From: Onchocerca volvulus
Taxonomy: Eukaryota > Nematoda > Chromadorea > Rhabditida > Onchocercidae
NCBI GenBank assembly: GCA_000499405.2
Contig: HG738137.1
Coordinates: 9,597,459-9,661,458 of the forward strand
Direction of reading: 5' to 3'
DNA: 64,000 bases
Shown: in pieces, positions 25,864 to 38,398 of the stretch
How positions within the stretch are numbered: position 1 is the stretch's first letter
Layout: every line of letters begins with the position of its first letter
Translations under genes and position numbers: made by a program
The notes under the pieces: generated by a model
Databases searched by the model: none
What the model was told of the DNA's origin: nothing
Seen by the model: only the letters and a program-made list of their open reading frames with translations

Positions 25864-28800
25864 GACGACAAAGAATGATTTAGTCTTGGAAGATTTCAGT
25901 AAATCAGCATAATTTCTTCATCAACAAAGCGAAATCTATAAATGGTTTTAAAAAAAAAAAATCAAAATGATTAAAAAGATTAAGTAATTTTTGGATATCG
26001 ATGGATATCGAGAGTGAAAGATAAAACATCTAATTTGGAAAAAATCGATATGAGCCATTTTACGAAATACTAAATTAGAGACTTATGAAGTTGAAATAAA
26101 GAACTACGAAGGTTAAATAGATATCTACGAAGACTTTAAATGAAGCTAAATTAATTTATCACGCGTAGTTTTACTCAGTAACATCTTTCATTAAATTACA
26201 ATGAGAAGGTAAATTTAATTATAAGCTGAATAATTTAGTGGAAAATATAAACATTAAATAAGATCAATAAAGAGAGGAAAGTTTGAATGAGAATTTAATC
26301 CAATTAAATCATTTATAAAATTGTAATTTAGCAGCATGCCGTAAGGGAAAAGAATGAAAAATCGTTTTTCGAAAATCAACGAAAAGTGTAAAAGTAACGA
26401 TTTTATTTGTGAAATAATTGATTTTTGAAAAAGTTTGAATTCGTAATATAAGTTTATTATAGCAAGTTGAATTGCTCAAGATGACAAAGCAGTCAAGAAA
26501 GTTTTTAGATAGAGCAGAGAAAGATCATTTGTGCGAATGAAAAAAAAAGATGAAAAATAAAAGTTGTGAAGTTTGCAATCATAAATAATTGCTAATCCGT
26601 CCCGTATTTATCAGCTTTGTAATCGTAAAATCTTGTTATTTCTAATGAATTTACAATTTCAAAGTGAAAAGCTCTTGCACGTGATTTAGTGAGAAATTGA
26701 GAAAAGTGATTTAGTAGATTCTTGTTGCTGATGATAATAATAATGATAAGAAACAATTCTTAGGATCAGACTACACATGATGAATACGATTATTGATTCC
26801 AATAATAATTAATGACAATAAACAACTGAATCGTAATCCATCATTCATTTTCATTTAAACGAAAGAAATTATTTGACAAAATTTTAAATTTAATAATTTC
26901 AAGTATAAATGAAATTTTTGCCAAACTTCTTTTGCTAATTTTTTAATTGAAATTATAAAAATTCAAAAAAAAAAAGTTCTTTTTTTAAAGATTGTATGCT
27001 TTAAGAATCTCGTAGAAAATGTAAAAATATCGTATTTTCAGCTAATATCATTATTGACAATGCTAATAATATCAACTGTAATGGGAAGATTTCGATTTTA
27101 GTAAAATTTCAACTTAAAATTATAAAGAAATTTATTTGCACTATTTATAGCATTGAGATTTAATTTCGAGAATAGTTTATTTGAATAATTCAAGGCAAAC
27201 ACACAATTGAAGTAGATTGTTGCGTTGCTATTGACATTATGCTTCGTGAAGATTGGATAGGAATTAAATGCTTCTCGAGATTAAATTTAATAAATATTAA
27301 TTCGTGCCAGTTCATCCTTCCTGATGATTTTTAAGATATTAAAAACAAGCGAACTAGCTTGCTATTTTCAAACTTTTTCCAATCTTAATTAAACCTAACT
27401 TACGTCGTTTACAAAAATAACTTCTACTTATCCGTTATTTTGAAATAAAATGGGAATTAAATTAAAAAAAAAAAAAAAATCTTGTCTTTTTCTTTTTTTA
27501 CCTAATAATATTCTCTAGAAGTTATATCTCAATTAAGCATACAATAAAGAGAAGGAAAATTGAAGATAATTGAAATTAAGAAATGAATATTAGCTTAATT
27601 GATATTTAAATACTACTTATTACCATGAAAGATTTCGTATTTTTCCAAGCCATTAGCATGATCGAAGTAACGGAGCGGAGTAATAGTGCTTGAAAACATG
27701 GAGCAATAATTCATCGGAAAAGTTTTATGCCCAAATGCAGTAGTAAGGATTCATATGCATGGATTCCTAAGGGAGCATTCTGAAGGGCATCTGTCCTGAG
27801 CCTATATTTCCAAATTTTAGCATCAGAAGAACCAAAATATGAATCTTTGATTTTCGGCAAAAATATTGTCTTCAAAGGATGAAATACAAAAAGTGATCGT
27901 TTCCATCATAAAGCCTACATAATTAGCTAGAGTTCTCACGAAAAAAAAAAAAGAAAAAAAAAAAAAACGAATTATTAATAGCAGAAATGACGAATGTTTT
28001 GTTATGAAAATAAATATGAAAAATAAATCCATCACAAAAACTACAATTAACAAATAATTAAGAAATTGAATAATGAAAATGATGAGAAATGCATCATTTG
28101 CCCTAATTATCAATTTTTACAATAGTAATAGTGAAAATTAATTATATGATTTTTACAAAATAGAAATTCATCACTGATAGCATCTGATGAATTTTGCACA
28201 CCAACAGGTTTAGCGTGAATCTGAATGCAAAACTATGCTCGCATGTTTCAAATAATTTACATCATTTCAAATTTTTACGAGAAAAGAAAAAAAAGAGAAG
28301 ATTAAATTAAATTTTCACGAATAAGAAAGAATAAAAGAAGAGCTCAGAAAATTTGCTGAAAAATTGTAACAAAAGATAGGAAAAAAGTGGGATATTTTGA
28401 AAAATGAATTTTCAAAGATTTGAAAATAAAAATTCGAAGAAAGAAAAAGTTAAAAAGTGCGAAATGAAATGATGATTGATAATTTATAGTGAATGATAGT
28501 TTAAGTTTATAGAAAGAAGTTATCAGTTTGGTTGATCTGATTTTTATGGGAAAAAATATTTTCGAGATTTGAGGATTTTGTTATTTATGCTCTTGTTGTT
28601 TACTATATTTTGAAAAGCCAAATGATGAATTACCAAGAAAAAAATTCGCTATTACGCGTTAAAAAAAAAAGAAAAAAGAAAAAATGAAAAATTTTGCTTT
28701 TTTATCATTTTTTTAATAAATAACTTCTGATTTCTTTCATTTTTCATACCATAAATTTTATTTTCTGTCAATTTACAATCCTTAAAGTTATAAATTTGAA

Positions 28801-31046
28801 TTTAAATGGGAAAATGATGTCCTGTATTAGGTTAGCTAATGGAAAAAAAATTTAGTAGATTGGCAGAAATTTGTCGTTACTTTGCATATCTAATAAATTT
28901 CACTTGAAAAAATTGGCTTTCATCAATAAACGTTAAACTGGACAAATGTAGGAAAATGAAAATAAATAGCCTTTCTATAAATGATAAAAAAGGACTATTT
29001 CTGATAACGCTAATCATAGTTTCCTGATATCAATATGCAAACCATAGTGACGAATGCTTTTCATGATAAGCTTTTCGTGAGAAAAATGCCTTTCATGAAT
29101 GATAAGATTAATGATAATCTCAATCAGATACCAATTTCTTCTTCTTTCTCCTCCGTTGTCAAGCAAATAAATGCATTAAAACAATTGGTTTTGACTTTTC
29201 GATGGGTTATTCTCGACATGTTATATGTAAATGAAAGCTGAAAATCAATCAAACTTCATTTGTTTAATTCTTTCTTACCTAAGAAGTTTATTATTGTTGA
29301 CTTCTAATTGCAATCATGATTAAAACAAACAGTCAAAAGACATCTTTAATTAATTAATTGATTTCGAGGAAATATGGACAAATTAGTTAATTACTATCAT
29401 TACTTTCTCCAATTACTGCAATTTTTTAATCAAATTTAATGATTGATTACATATTCCTATCTAATTCACATATTGTAAGATCAGTAAAACTATCAAAAAG
29501 ACTCGTATAATATATAACAACAAAATCTTAAACTTTTGAAAAAAAGAAATTTAAATTTAGTTATCATCTTACCATTCTTCTTCTTTTCTTATCACAGAAG
29601 CAGTATATCAGGAATGATATGAAAATGATGTTAATGTTAACGAAACAAACTTTTGGCATTTTTTTATAAATTATTTTTAAAAATAATGAATAGATAGACG
29701 AAAGGATTTTTCTAAATGTTTTTTTTTCTCGAGAATTTTATAAAAACTTCCATTTGTAAAACTAAATTCATAAATCAATCTGCCTCATTTATTTTAGTAA
29801 ATTCTCGAGAAGAGCAATACATACGATTGTTGATGAAAAAATCTTAAAGAAACAAAGAATATTTGGCAAGAAATCATTTTTTGCCAACTTTTTTTTTTTG
29901 TTTTTTCCTTTGAATAAACTAGAGAAGAAGCATACTTGTCTTATTTTAAAACGAATTATAGTCTATCTTGTGAAGCATTTTTGAAACGAATTTCAAATAA
30001 AAAAGCAACAAAATAGATTTTGGTCAAAAGATAATGTAGTTCATGGAATTTAATTGAATTTGAATTATTTTAAAAATTAATTTGAAGCTTATGACGATTA
30101 CCACGTATGAATTACGTAAACTTATAAAAATCCAGGAATTTTTTATAACATGATAAAGAGAAACGTTTAAAATTCAATCATCAAAGTTTTCAAAACTGCT
30201 TGATCAACGTTTGTTAGATTTGTTTCATCAAATGATCTGAATCAATAACAGTATAATTAATGATTAAATTATGAATGAAATGTTTTATTGATCCAGATTC
30301 TCAAACTTCAATCGAATTATAAACAGCAACATCTACTTGTCTTATCTTCTAAAGTATATATCATGTATTTTTAAATCTCAAAATTTATTATTATGAAAAG
30401 AAAAAGAATCCAATTGGACAAATATAGAAGCAAAATATCAATTGTATATCTATGATTTTCAGGAATTTCAAATATCACAAATCTTAAAAATGACTCAAAT
30501 CTTGAGGGATTTTATGAATCTTGCGATGCAATGAGAAATTTTTAAATTTTTTCACGGAAAACATGTTTTTCTAATTCAGATTTTCAGCAGCAAAAAAAAA
30601 AAAAATTGTTGAGAAATTTGAAAATTGAAGAAAAAAATTGTTGATATCATTGAAAATTGATGTGAAAAATTATGACGAAAACTTCAGATGACATTTGGAA
30701 TCGAAGATAATTTATAGAATTTATGAAAATAATCGAAGCGAATCACTGGGATAAAGCTATTTTTATATGATGTTAATATCATTGAAAATTGCAAATAATT
30801 ATGACGAAAAATTCAAATAACAGGTGGAACAGCGATGTTTTAGTATTTACGATAACAAACGAAGAGAATCAGAATCTTTAGAGCTGTTTTGACGTAGTTT
30901 TATGAATGGAAAATTAAGAACTTTACATGGCTTTAGAAATCTTTGCGATTTAGAAAATTTGATTGGAAGGGAATATTCATTAGTAAAATGATAAATTAAT
31001 GAGTATTAACTTGTCAACAGATTTAAATTGCGCATACTAACCTGCT

Positions 31047-31049
<3 letters not shown>

Positions 31050-31085
<36 letters not shown>

Positions 31086-31101
31086 TATATATATATTATA
31101 T
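31050..31101. repeat. AT dinucleotide microsatellite
   Basis: About 50 nt of almost pure AT dinucleotides with two phase slips. Confidence 0.9.
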
Positions 31102-31318
31102 CGATTATTTGGCTTTTTTTGCTTATTTAATGAGCCAAGCCAAAGGTAGGAATTAATTTGTGATGCTATACATGAAGATGAGAAAAAAAACTTCGACGCA
31201 GTAAATTTATAAGTCAGAGATCAATTTAACTTTATTTTTAAAGCAAATTTATGATGCTAGAAAAAAAAAGAAACGTACGTGTTGAATAGAAAAAAAATAT
31301 TGACAAGTTGATCAGATC

Positions 31319-31443
31319 ATAATTAATCATATATGATCAGATTATATTGCGTTTGAAATGATAAAATGATAAGATGATTGTCTTATCATTCTGAAGCTAA
31401 AGTTTTACTTTAACATATAATCTGATCATATATCATTAATTAT
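31319..31443. repeat. Foldback (inverted repeat) element with nested hairpin
   Basis: The 29-nt arm at 31319-31347 (starting ATAATTAATCATATATGATC) is matched by the reverse complement of 31415-31443 with one mismatch. The loop contains a second hairpin, AATGATAAGA and TCTTATCATT, near 31366-31392. There is no coding capacity. It could be a small MITE relic or a structured transcript element. Confidence 0.65.
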
Positions 31444-33407
31444 AATGCATCATACTGCATATATTTGTAAATAAAATATATTTCTCAATGCCATGCATTA
31501 TAACTTTTTATTATTTGCATGAATATCGAGGAAAAAGTCATTTGCAGATTAAAATCAATAAGTGAAATAAATGTAAATAATGAAAGAATTAAAATTAATT
31601 TCTGAAAAAATTAGATATTTAACTTGAATGAGGAAAAAAGAAAGAAAGATTCGAGTGAATTTCATTCAATTAAACAATAATCAATAATATATCCAAAATA
31701 TTATTGAATATTTTTATAAATAAGAAGACTAATTACTATTATCAATAATAAGCAGTTGTATCAGTATGAGTAGTTACTCTCAATTATTCTAATTATTTAG
31801 CTAATGCATTAACTAAATAATTAGATTAATTAGGAGCAAAATGGAAACTTATCCCTGAAAATCTGTATTTTCATTTATGAATATATTAAATATTCCGTAT
31901 AGTATTTTGATAATGTTACTATTTCTAACCCATCTTATTAATTTCGTTTTTTTTTTTTTATCAGTAACAAGTAACTTTGATTATTATCACCAAAAAAAAC
32001 AATCAGTTGTGGTATGTTTCAGTTTAAATAGGTTTAAATTATTTCATGCAAACATTCCTTAAAATCCATGTATAATGGAGGATGATTGTTGTGATCATTT
32101 TTTTTGATAAGAATAATTATCTTCCCATCATAATAAATATTCAATCGTTCTTTTCATTAGAAATCAATAAAATAATCTGCATTTTTGAGAAATTAATTTA
32201 GTGGAAAAAATGAAAGGAAAATTTGATGAATTTTGATAAGAAAACTTTGCTTTTTTGAAAAAATTGTCAAAATTTTGTTGACAAAACCATTATAGACATT
32301 GAATGAATAATTCTGAACGGACTTCAAGATCAATCAGTAACCGATGCTAACTTGAGTTCTTATCCAAGTAAATGAGCAAAATGAATTTCGATCGAATGTT
32401 GAAATAAGCAGATGTAAATTTTATTTGAAGCCCAGAATGGTGAAAAAAAAAAAAAAAGAGAGCTAATGTATTTTGATTATTTGAGTACTGAATTTGATTT
32501 TTTTCTTTTTTTTTTTTTTTGATAACGAAATTGATTTTTTCTAAACGATTACTAACTTTTCTTTGCCAAATATTTATAAAGCTCTTCAAATGCATTTATG
32601 AATGCATAGTGCGCTCATCATCAGTTATTTATTCAGTAAAAATTTGAATTATCAAATTATTGAAATGAATGATGCAATTGCATGATTGAATTATTTTGAA
32701 AATTGCTTGGAATGCTTGGATGGCGTTTATTGAAGAATATTACGAAAAGATCAAAGATTTACTTACTTACAGTATTACTGATAACTAAAAAAAAAAAGAA
32801 GAGAAAAGCAAGTAATTTAGATAAAAGGGCAGTTTACAAAGGCATTGCTTGAATAAATCAGGAATTGTGGGCCTAATAAAAGGGCCTTAAAAGGGATTAA
32901 ATTCTACAAATGAGCCAATCAATTGACTTCAAAAGTTTGGATTTCGTGTGGGAGAGAAAGAGAAATAAATGAATGATGCATTGAGATAAAAGCACAAATT
33001 GACAAAATAGTCAAGTTTATCCAACGAAAATTTTCTCCTATTTATTCCATTCCATTATTTGTGTGTGGATAAACGAATTTAGCATTCGCGTATACGAATT
33101 GCTACAAATCAAGCATTATTAAATATTTATTTACTTGGCCAATGCTTCCTTTTGACTTTAGCTATATTGCAGTATTTCATTTCCTTTGCATTCTTCGCAT
33201 TATCGTCAATTCAAATTTTGATAATGTAAGTAATGACTTTTAAGCATATTTGAAAAGACTTTATTAAAGATTCTTTTTTGAAAAAAAAAAAAAAAAAAGG
33301 AAAAAAAAAATAGATCAATGATTCGATGGATCGATGAATAAATAAATAGAGGAACTGGACAAGTACTTTGTAAGAATGAATAAATAAATCAACAAATGAA
33401 AAATAGT

Positions 33408-33519
33408 TTGTGTGTTGTGTGTGTGTGTGTGTATGTGTATGTGTGTGTGTTGTGTGTGTGTGTGTGTATGTGTATGTGTGTGTGTTGTGTGTGTGTGTGT
33501 GTGTGTATGTGTGTGTTGT
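33408..33519. repeat. TG/TATG array with a 35-bp higher-order period
   Basis: A TG dinucleotide tract interrupted by TT dinucleotides at 33415, 33450 and 33485, that is every 35 nt, with TATG interruptions at the same spacing. The large unit was therefore duplicated in tandem. Minus-strand ORFs rich in Thr-His are by-products of this repeat. Confidence 0.85.
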
Positions 33520-34877
33520 ACCAAAGTTCCATCGTTTAAACAGCGAGCAAAATAGCAAAATTAATCCTTAATTTTCAGGATTTTTAAATTCAATTTGTAA
33601 AACATGCGGTCTTGGTGGAAATTCAGGAATTTGCTAAATTATAAATTTTATTATTATTAATAATTACTAATTAATAATTATTAATTATTAATTACTCCAA
33701 TGATTTGGCTTTAGCAAATTCTGTCGAATTAACACTGAGGAGTGGTAATTATTCATAGAATTGGCTGATTTGTTTGAATAATTAATAATTACTTTATTAA
33801 TACATTTCTATTGGAAATCGTATTCAAGAATTTATATTTGTATTTAAAATTTAGCTAATTTCAATTACTAATTTAAATAAAAATTTTTTTGGAAAAATGT
33901 AATAATAATAGCAAGAGAGCGGTAATAACGATGACAATTAATCGATAAAACTTCATAAAATGATGACAAAGTAATGACAGTAATCATTTTAATTCAATAA
34001 TTTGCAAAATACTGATGTTTACGGCAGAAAAAAGTAAAACGATCAATAGGATAAATAGAAATATTGAACTTTCACCTTTCATCTCTTTCCCTTACCTTCT
34101 TTCTATCCTTTTTGTGAATAACCCAAGTATTAAATAATTTTAAAAGAGTAATCCATAAAGAAACTAGATAACTTTTTTATTCCTAAATTCAAAAGATAGC
34201 CAAACCATCTAGTCATTCGACGAATAAGCAGATGAAATTGAATAATAAGATAGATCATCTGATTAACATTCATGATCTTTTTTAAAACGCTGATAACTGA
34301 TATCGATAGTATATAGCTTGTTCATTCTAAAATAGATTATTAATTGCGTCATGTCTAAAAGAATCAATAACTATTTATCATGTAATAATTATCAGAATGT
34401 TTACTTTCCTCGAATTATTGTACTTCACCTTTTTTTTTTTTAAGAAACTACTTTTCGAATTTTTATGCCTAATTTGCTTTTTTTTTTTTTTTAAGAAAGA
34501 AAAAAGAAATTTTTACATTGAAAAAAATAAAAAATGCAATCACAATTAGTGTAAAATGACGGTTGAATGGAAGCAATCAATCTGAGCAAAAATTAAGAAG
34601 GAAACAGAAAATTCATAAAGGAAAATAAGTAGCATGATAAATACTCGACCGATGATATGATCCTTTCTTTTTTCTATTATTCAAGCTTAAATGTGATAAC
34701 AAACTCAAGCGACAAATAATATGCTGGAGAATAGATGAAAAGAATTCCAATTTTAATCAAAATTTTATCAAATCAATCTTTTACATTCCAAAAATCACTA
34801 AAAGAAAGAAAACACATTTTTATTCCTAATATTTCTTCAAAATTTTTCAATATTTTTAGTTTTATTATTTTTCCTCT

Positions 34878-35200
34878 TGTCGGAAAAATCCGAACATTGA
34901 TATAAACAGGGGGTGTTAAATGTTATGAAGCGCTATTTCAAATGTACCAACAGGCCGATAATATTATGGTAAACATGTTTTTTCCCGCCAAAACGGCAAA
35001 CATGTTTGCCGCCAAACGCTCCAACTAACAGTTAAACAAAGCGAGATCCTGAGGCGCCAAATTAGAGATCAGGAAAGAAGGAGGGATTCCGAAAGGATAT
35101 GTAAGGATTGGATTTGGAGCAGAAATATATTCTGATTCCACTTTCAGTCAAGGAGCGCCTGCGCTACTACAACAGTCTTCTACAAGGAATTTTCACGACA
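34878..35200 (+). repeat. 5' LTR
   Basis: Starts TGTCGGAAAAATCCGA and ends TTTTCACGACA, so the ends form a short inverted TGTCG/CGACA. It is collinear with 38526-38846. The outer edge is uncertain by a few bases, because a TTTTCCTC stretch also precedes both copies. Confidence 0.85.
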
Positions 35201-35205
35201 AGAAT

Positions 35206-35222
35206 TGGTGCCCGAGGTGAGG
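35206..35222 (+). other. Putative tRNA primer-binding site
   Basis: TGGTGCCCGAGGTGAGG begins five bases after the 5' LTR. The leading TGG complements a tRNA CCA end, as expected for minus-strand priming. I could not assign the tRNA species. Confidence 0.5.
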
Positions 35223-35228
35223 TATAAA

Positions 35229-36198
35229 ATGTCAATCAGTATAATCAAGACAGCTGAACCGGCTAAAGCGAGGATTGAAGCTCATCAATGAAGTCGGGGA
35301 GCTAAACTTATCGCAATCAGATCCGCACCTATCAAAAGAAGAGATACGACACGAATACGAAGTTAGAATAAGAATCATCAAGGAATAAATAATGCGTCTT
35401 GGACTTTATATAAACACATTAGAAGAAACGAATCGGATTTGGTTAGAATATATCCAGAAAATTACGGATCAGCAAACAAGGAAGGAAGAAGAGAATAAAT
35501 ATGGGAAATGGTCGACGACGGTAAAGGTATTATAAACTTGATAAGTGAGGCAAAAGAAGCTATCATAACTTTAAATATTTATAATGAACGAGTTAGCTCT
35601 ACAACGATTGAATCAATAAGACGCGAAGGAATTACCTCTGCAGAACGAAATTCCCTTATATCACGCAGCGGTAAATTTGCCACAGTTGCCATTACCAACG
35701 TTTAATGGTGATCCAAAATCATGGAGACAATTTTGGAGCAGCTTCAAAGCAGCAGTCCATCTCCAAAATATTTCAAATCTTCAGAAACATGATTGCTTGA
35801 TGTCTTCCCTCAACGGCGATGCTTTACTAACTATGAAAGGTTACGATATCGCTCCGGAGAACTATGATGTCATAAGAAAAGCTTTAAAAGAGAAATATGG
35901 CAACCCTCTTATTATTAAAAAACTACTTTACAATGAATTGCATTCAATTAGAAGAAATGATCGAGAGTGGAAAACAACAATCGAAACAATGGAAAGAATT
36001 TTACGACAACTGGATGCTGCAGGTGAAAATTTACAGCATTCTAGTATAGAAATTATCACTGAAAGTAAATTACCTGCGTGGATATTAGACAAAGTGTATC
36101 AGTTAAAGAAAGAGCAAGAAATGTGGAAGGTTGACAAGCTAAGACAATTCCTAACAGAACTAGTGCAAAGAAATGAAGACAAAACGAGCCTCATATGA
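35229..36198 (+). pseudogene. Degenerate Pao/BEL gag (DUF1759-like)
   Basis: Capsid-type structural protein of the element. The first ATG after the primer site opens a frame that stops at 35289. Further family-like text continues in shifted frames, with another stop before the open part at 35620-36198. That open part carries the conserved gag motif LPLPTFNGDPKSWRQFW at about 35680 and a helical body ending QFLTELVQRNED. It ends in a TGA at 36196, overlapping the next frame by 26 nt. At least two stops or frame shifts upstream show it cannot be read as one intact protein. Confidence 0.8.
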
Positions 36199-37183
36199 TA
36201 TTAAGGGAGAAACATCGACCTTAGTTGCGTTAAAACAATTTAAACAAAATAAGCTGACTACAGAATTGAAGAAAAATTCTATAGCTAACAAAGTTAGAAA
36301 ACCCTGCACGTTTTGCAAAAAGGACCATTGGAATAATCAATGCCATATCTATCCTACGCTCAAACACCGATTGGAGCGTTTGAAAGAGCTCAATGCATGC
36401 ACCAATTGTCTTCGAACAGGTCATGCAACAAATAATTGCAATAAAAGGAAACCTTTATGTTTCTATTGCAAAAATATCCACAACACGGCGCTATGTCCTA
36501 GCAAATACAAGGAAGCTACCCAAACAGTGGAATCAAATGAAGAAAACGAAGAAATAGAACCAACTACAATAACAAATTCAATAACCGAAAAAGGATTGCA
36601 ACAAGGTAAGCGAATCTTACTTTTATACAAGGAAATCAATGTAGTCAATCCAAATTATCCAAAAAATCAACAAAAAGCGTTGGCCCTATTTGACATCGGT
36701 TTGCAATTATCCTTTATATCTAAGGGCTTGGCAAATCGATTGAGACTGCTGAAAACCGACGAAAAGGAATTGAAGATCGCTTCGTTTGGTAATAAGACAC
36801 CGAAAATATGTCTTGCTACCAAAGCAAAATTAGGAGTGAAAATTGGGCAAAAAGATACAACATTATTCGAGGCAACTGTGATTGACTACTTGACAAATGA
36901 GTTACAAGTAATTGATCTGGATAAAAAAGGATTGCGATCCATAAAACAACAAAATCAACTAGTTGGCCTCAATAGTCGTTGGAAGCAACCGGACATACTT
37001 ATTGGAGCCGACTACTTCTTCAAATCTATCCAACTAAATAAGATTGAGAATTTGAAATCCGGGTTCTCATTACTTCATACAAATGTTGGACCCATGATAG
37101 CTGGATCGGGATACACGGATGAAATCTATAATTATAACTCAATATCAGTAGAATCCACCTGCATCGTTAATGCCACAGCATAG
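36173..37183 (+). CDS. Zinc-knuckle plus aspartic-protease-like region of the Pao/BEL element
   Basis: An open frame of up to 336 residues, +1 relative to gag. Three zinc knuckles lie between residues 45 and 110: CTFCKKDHWNNQC, the canonical CTNCLRTGHATNNC, and CFYCKNIHNTALC. A DUF1758-like retropepsin region follows, with the active-site motif as LFDIGLQLSFIS near residue 170. The usual D-S/T-G is changed to D-I-G, so protease activity is doubtful. The later motif DILIGADYFF is typical of this family. The frame ends with TAG at 37181, where the polyprotein would normally run on into pol. The ATG at 36173 is only the first Met in frame; the true upstream joint with gag is lost or needs a +1 shift. 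Confidence 0.8.
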   Translation: MKTKRASYDIKGETSTLVALKQFKQNKLTTELKKNSIANKVRKPCTFCKKDHWNNQCHIYPTLKHRLERLKELNACTNCLRTGHATNNCNKRKPLCFYCKNIHNTALCPSKYKEATQTVESNEENEEIEPTTITNSITEKGLQQGKRILLLYKEINVVNPNYPKNQQKALALFDIGLQLSFISKGLANRLRLLKTDEKELKIASFGNKTPKICLATKAKLGVKIGQKDTTLFEATVIDYLTNELQVIDLDKKGLRSIKQQNQLVGLNSRWKQPDILIGADYFFKSIQLNKIENLKSGFSLLHTNVGPMIAGSGYTDEIYNYNSISVESTCIVNATA

Positions 37184-37234
37184 ATCAATCCGGGAAATTA
37201 GGATCAGAAGGCATTCAAGAACAATCTAGTGCTT

Positions 37235-37440
37235 ATAATGGTGAAAAGGCATTAGAACAATTTAAGCAAAGTGTCACTAAGAAATATAAGAGATATAGAG
37301 TCAGTTGGCCATGAAAAGATCCAAAAGTTAATTAAATGGCAAATATGGTCTTTGTCTTAATCGATTAAAATCGTTAATCGAACGACTTCAGTCTAATTCT
37401 CAACTGCTTGGTCGATACAATGAAATAATTCAAAAACAGT
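37235..37440 (+). pseudogene. Remnant of the start of pol, truncated
   Basis: After the protease frame, text similar to the pol N-terminal region can be read in broken frames: ALEQFKQSVTK at about 37250, then GLCLNRLKSLIERLQSN and LGRYNEIIQKQ at about 37350-37440. This is the segment that normally leads into the reverse transcriptase palm. It contains stops and at least one frame change, and the similarity ends near 37440 before any catalytic motif. Confidence 0.65.
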
Positions 37441-37563
37441 TAACAATCCCTCCAATGGTTTCACAAAGCACGAACGTGTAGCTGAACCTAAATTTATGAT
37501 GCAAGATGCATCCAACCTGCAAATGATCTAATTCCAATTGTGCAACAACAAGAAACACAAAAA

Positions 37564-38325
37564 ATGACTGAATTTCAACTTTCTGAGGCTATAGAAGCAA
37601 GTCAAGAACAATCTTCTGAATCGTCATATAAGGTTATTCATGATGATGGTTCTGTTGAACCAAAAAATCACGAAATCTATCAATGTATAAGCGAATCAAA
37701 TCAAATACATGATAATTCGACAGATGGAATCAAACAGCTAATAATTCTGAATGCAGAACTGGAAACTGATGTTGAGGTCCTTAAAGGTGGAATTTGGACC
37801 ATAAATGAACAACTCAAAAAATTATTGGTTGATCGAGACTTGTCGGAGAAACCATGCGAATTCTCACAACGTGGCGAAGACAAATTTGAACGTACTCTTG
37901 AACAGAAATGTAACTTGGAGGAGCAGAAGGATACGGCCGAGAAAAGGCAACGACAGGCAGTTTTGCCTGAAAATGAAAGTAATCATCGCTTAGTTGAATG
38001 GCAGGAAAAAAGTACGCAAATAGAAAACAGTCCAGCAGCAGTTTGCCTAAAACCGAAATTAATTGACAATGATGCTTTATTCCGAGGCAATGCTAAACTC
38101 CTCCAAACAAACCAAAGACTGCAAATCAAGGTTGATGTGTTGAGAGAACAGATGGCAAAGCACATCTCATCTTTCGATAATACTGATATCTTAGCTATTA
38201 ACCAACAAACAGTATTTGAACAACAATTCTGGGATGAATTCAGTCAAGGAGGAAAATTAGTGGAGAATTTAGAAACTGAAATTTTCGAAATTACAAAGTC
38301 GAAGAAGAATTATCAGAAGGCATAA
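37564..38325 (+). CDS. Coiled-coil protein of unknown function carried inside the LTR element
   Basis: An uninterrupted frame of 253 residues from the first ATG (MTEFQLSEAI), open back to 37492. It is not similar to reverse transcriptase, RNase H, integrase or envelope. It is rich in Glu, Gln, Lys and Asn with heptad-like stretches: LIILNAELETDVEVLKG and NEQLKKLLVD around residues 60-95, LEQKCNLEEQKDTAEKRQRQ near 115, and NAKLLQTNQRLQIKVDVLRE near 190. This suggests a rod-like or self-associating protein. No signal peptide or membrane segment is visible. It sits where most of pol should be, and an AATAAA lies 70 nt after its stop. A captured host coding sequence is the best explanation; lineage-specific divergence of an accessory ORF is the alternative. 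Host gene not recognised. Confidence 0.6.
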   Translation: MTEFQLSEAIEASQEQSSESSYKVIHDDGSVEPKNHEIYQCISESNQIHDNSTDGIKQLIILNAELETDVEVLKGGIWTINEQLKKLLVDRDLSEKPCEFSQRGEDKFERTLEQKCNLEEQKDTAEKRQRQAVLPENESNHRLVEWQEKSTQIENSPAAVCLKPKLIDNDALFRGNAKLLQTNQRLQIKVDVLREQMAKHISSFDNTDILAINQQTVFEQQFWDEFSQGGKLVENLETEIFEITKSKKNYQKA

Positions 38326-38392
38326 CACAATGGAAATTAATAGTCTCTGTTGAGTTGAATTTGATTTAAGTTTTAGTTTTCTTCAAATACTC

Positions 38393-38398
38393 AATAAA
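38393..38398 (+). terminator. AATAAA downstream of the coiled-coil ORF, inside the element
   Basis: A poly(A) signal between the coiled-coil ORF and the 3' LTR, where the element does not need one. It is consistent with a captured cDNA 3' end, but chance is possible. Confidence 0.35.

Larger units (their letters stand above)
25864..34877. other. Gene-poor interval between the exchanger gene and the LTR element
   Basis: About 9 kb of AT-rich sequence with only short low-complexity frames. No exon of a recognised family was found on either strand. It contains an (AT)n tract, an inverted-repeat structure and a TG array, listed separately. It may include the promoter and 5' UTR introns of the exchanger gene. 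Confidence 0.55.

Noticed and set aside
25727..25912. Plus-strand frame opposite the first exchanger exon
   Set aside because: Antisense shadow of a coding exon whose own frame joins all downstream exons in phase.
33211..33558. Minus-strand Thr-His repeat proteins
   Set aside because: Direct by-product of the TG dinucleotide array.
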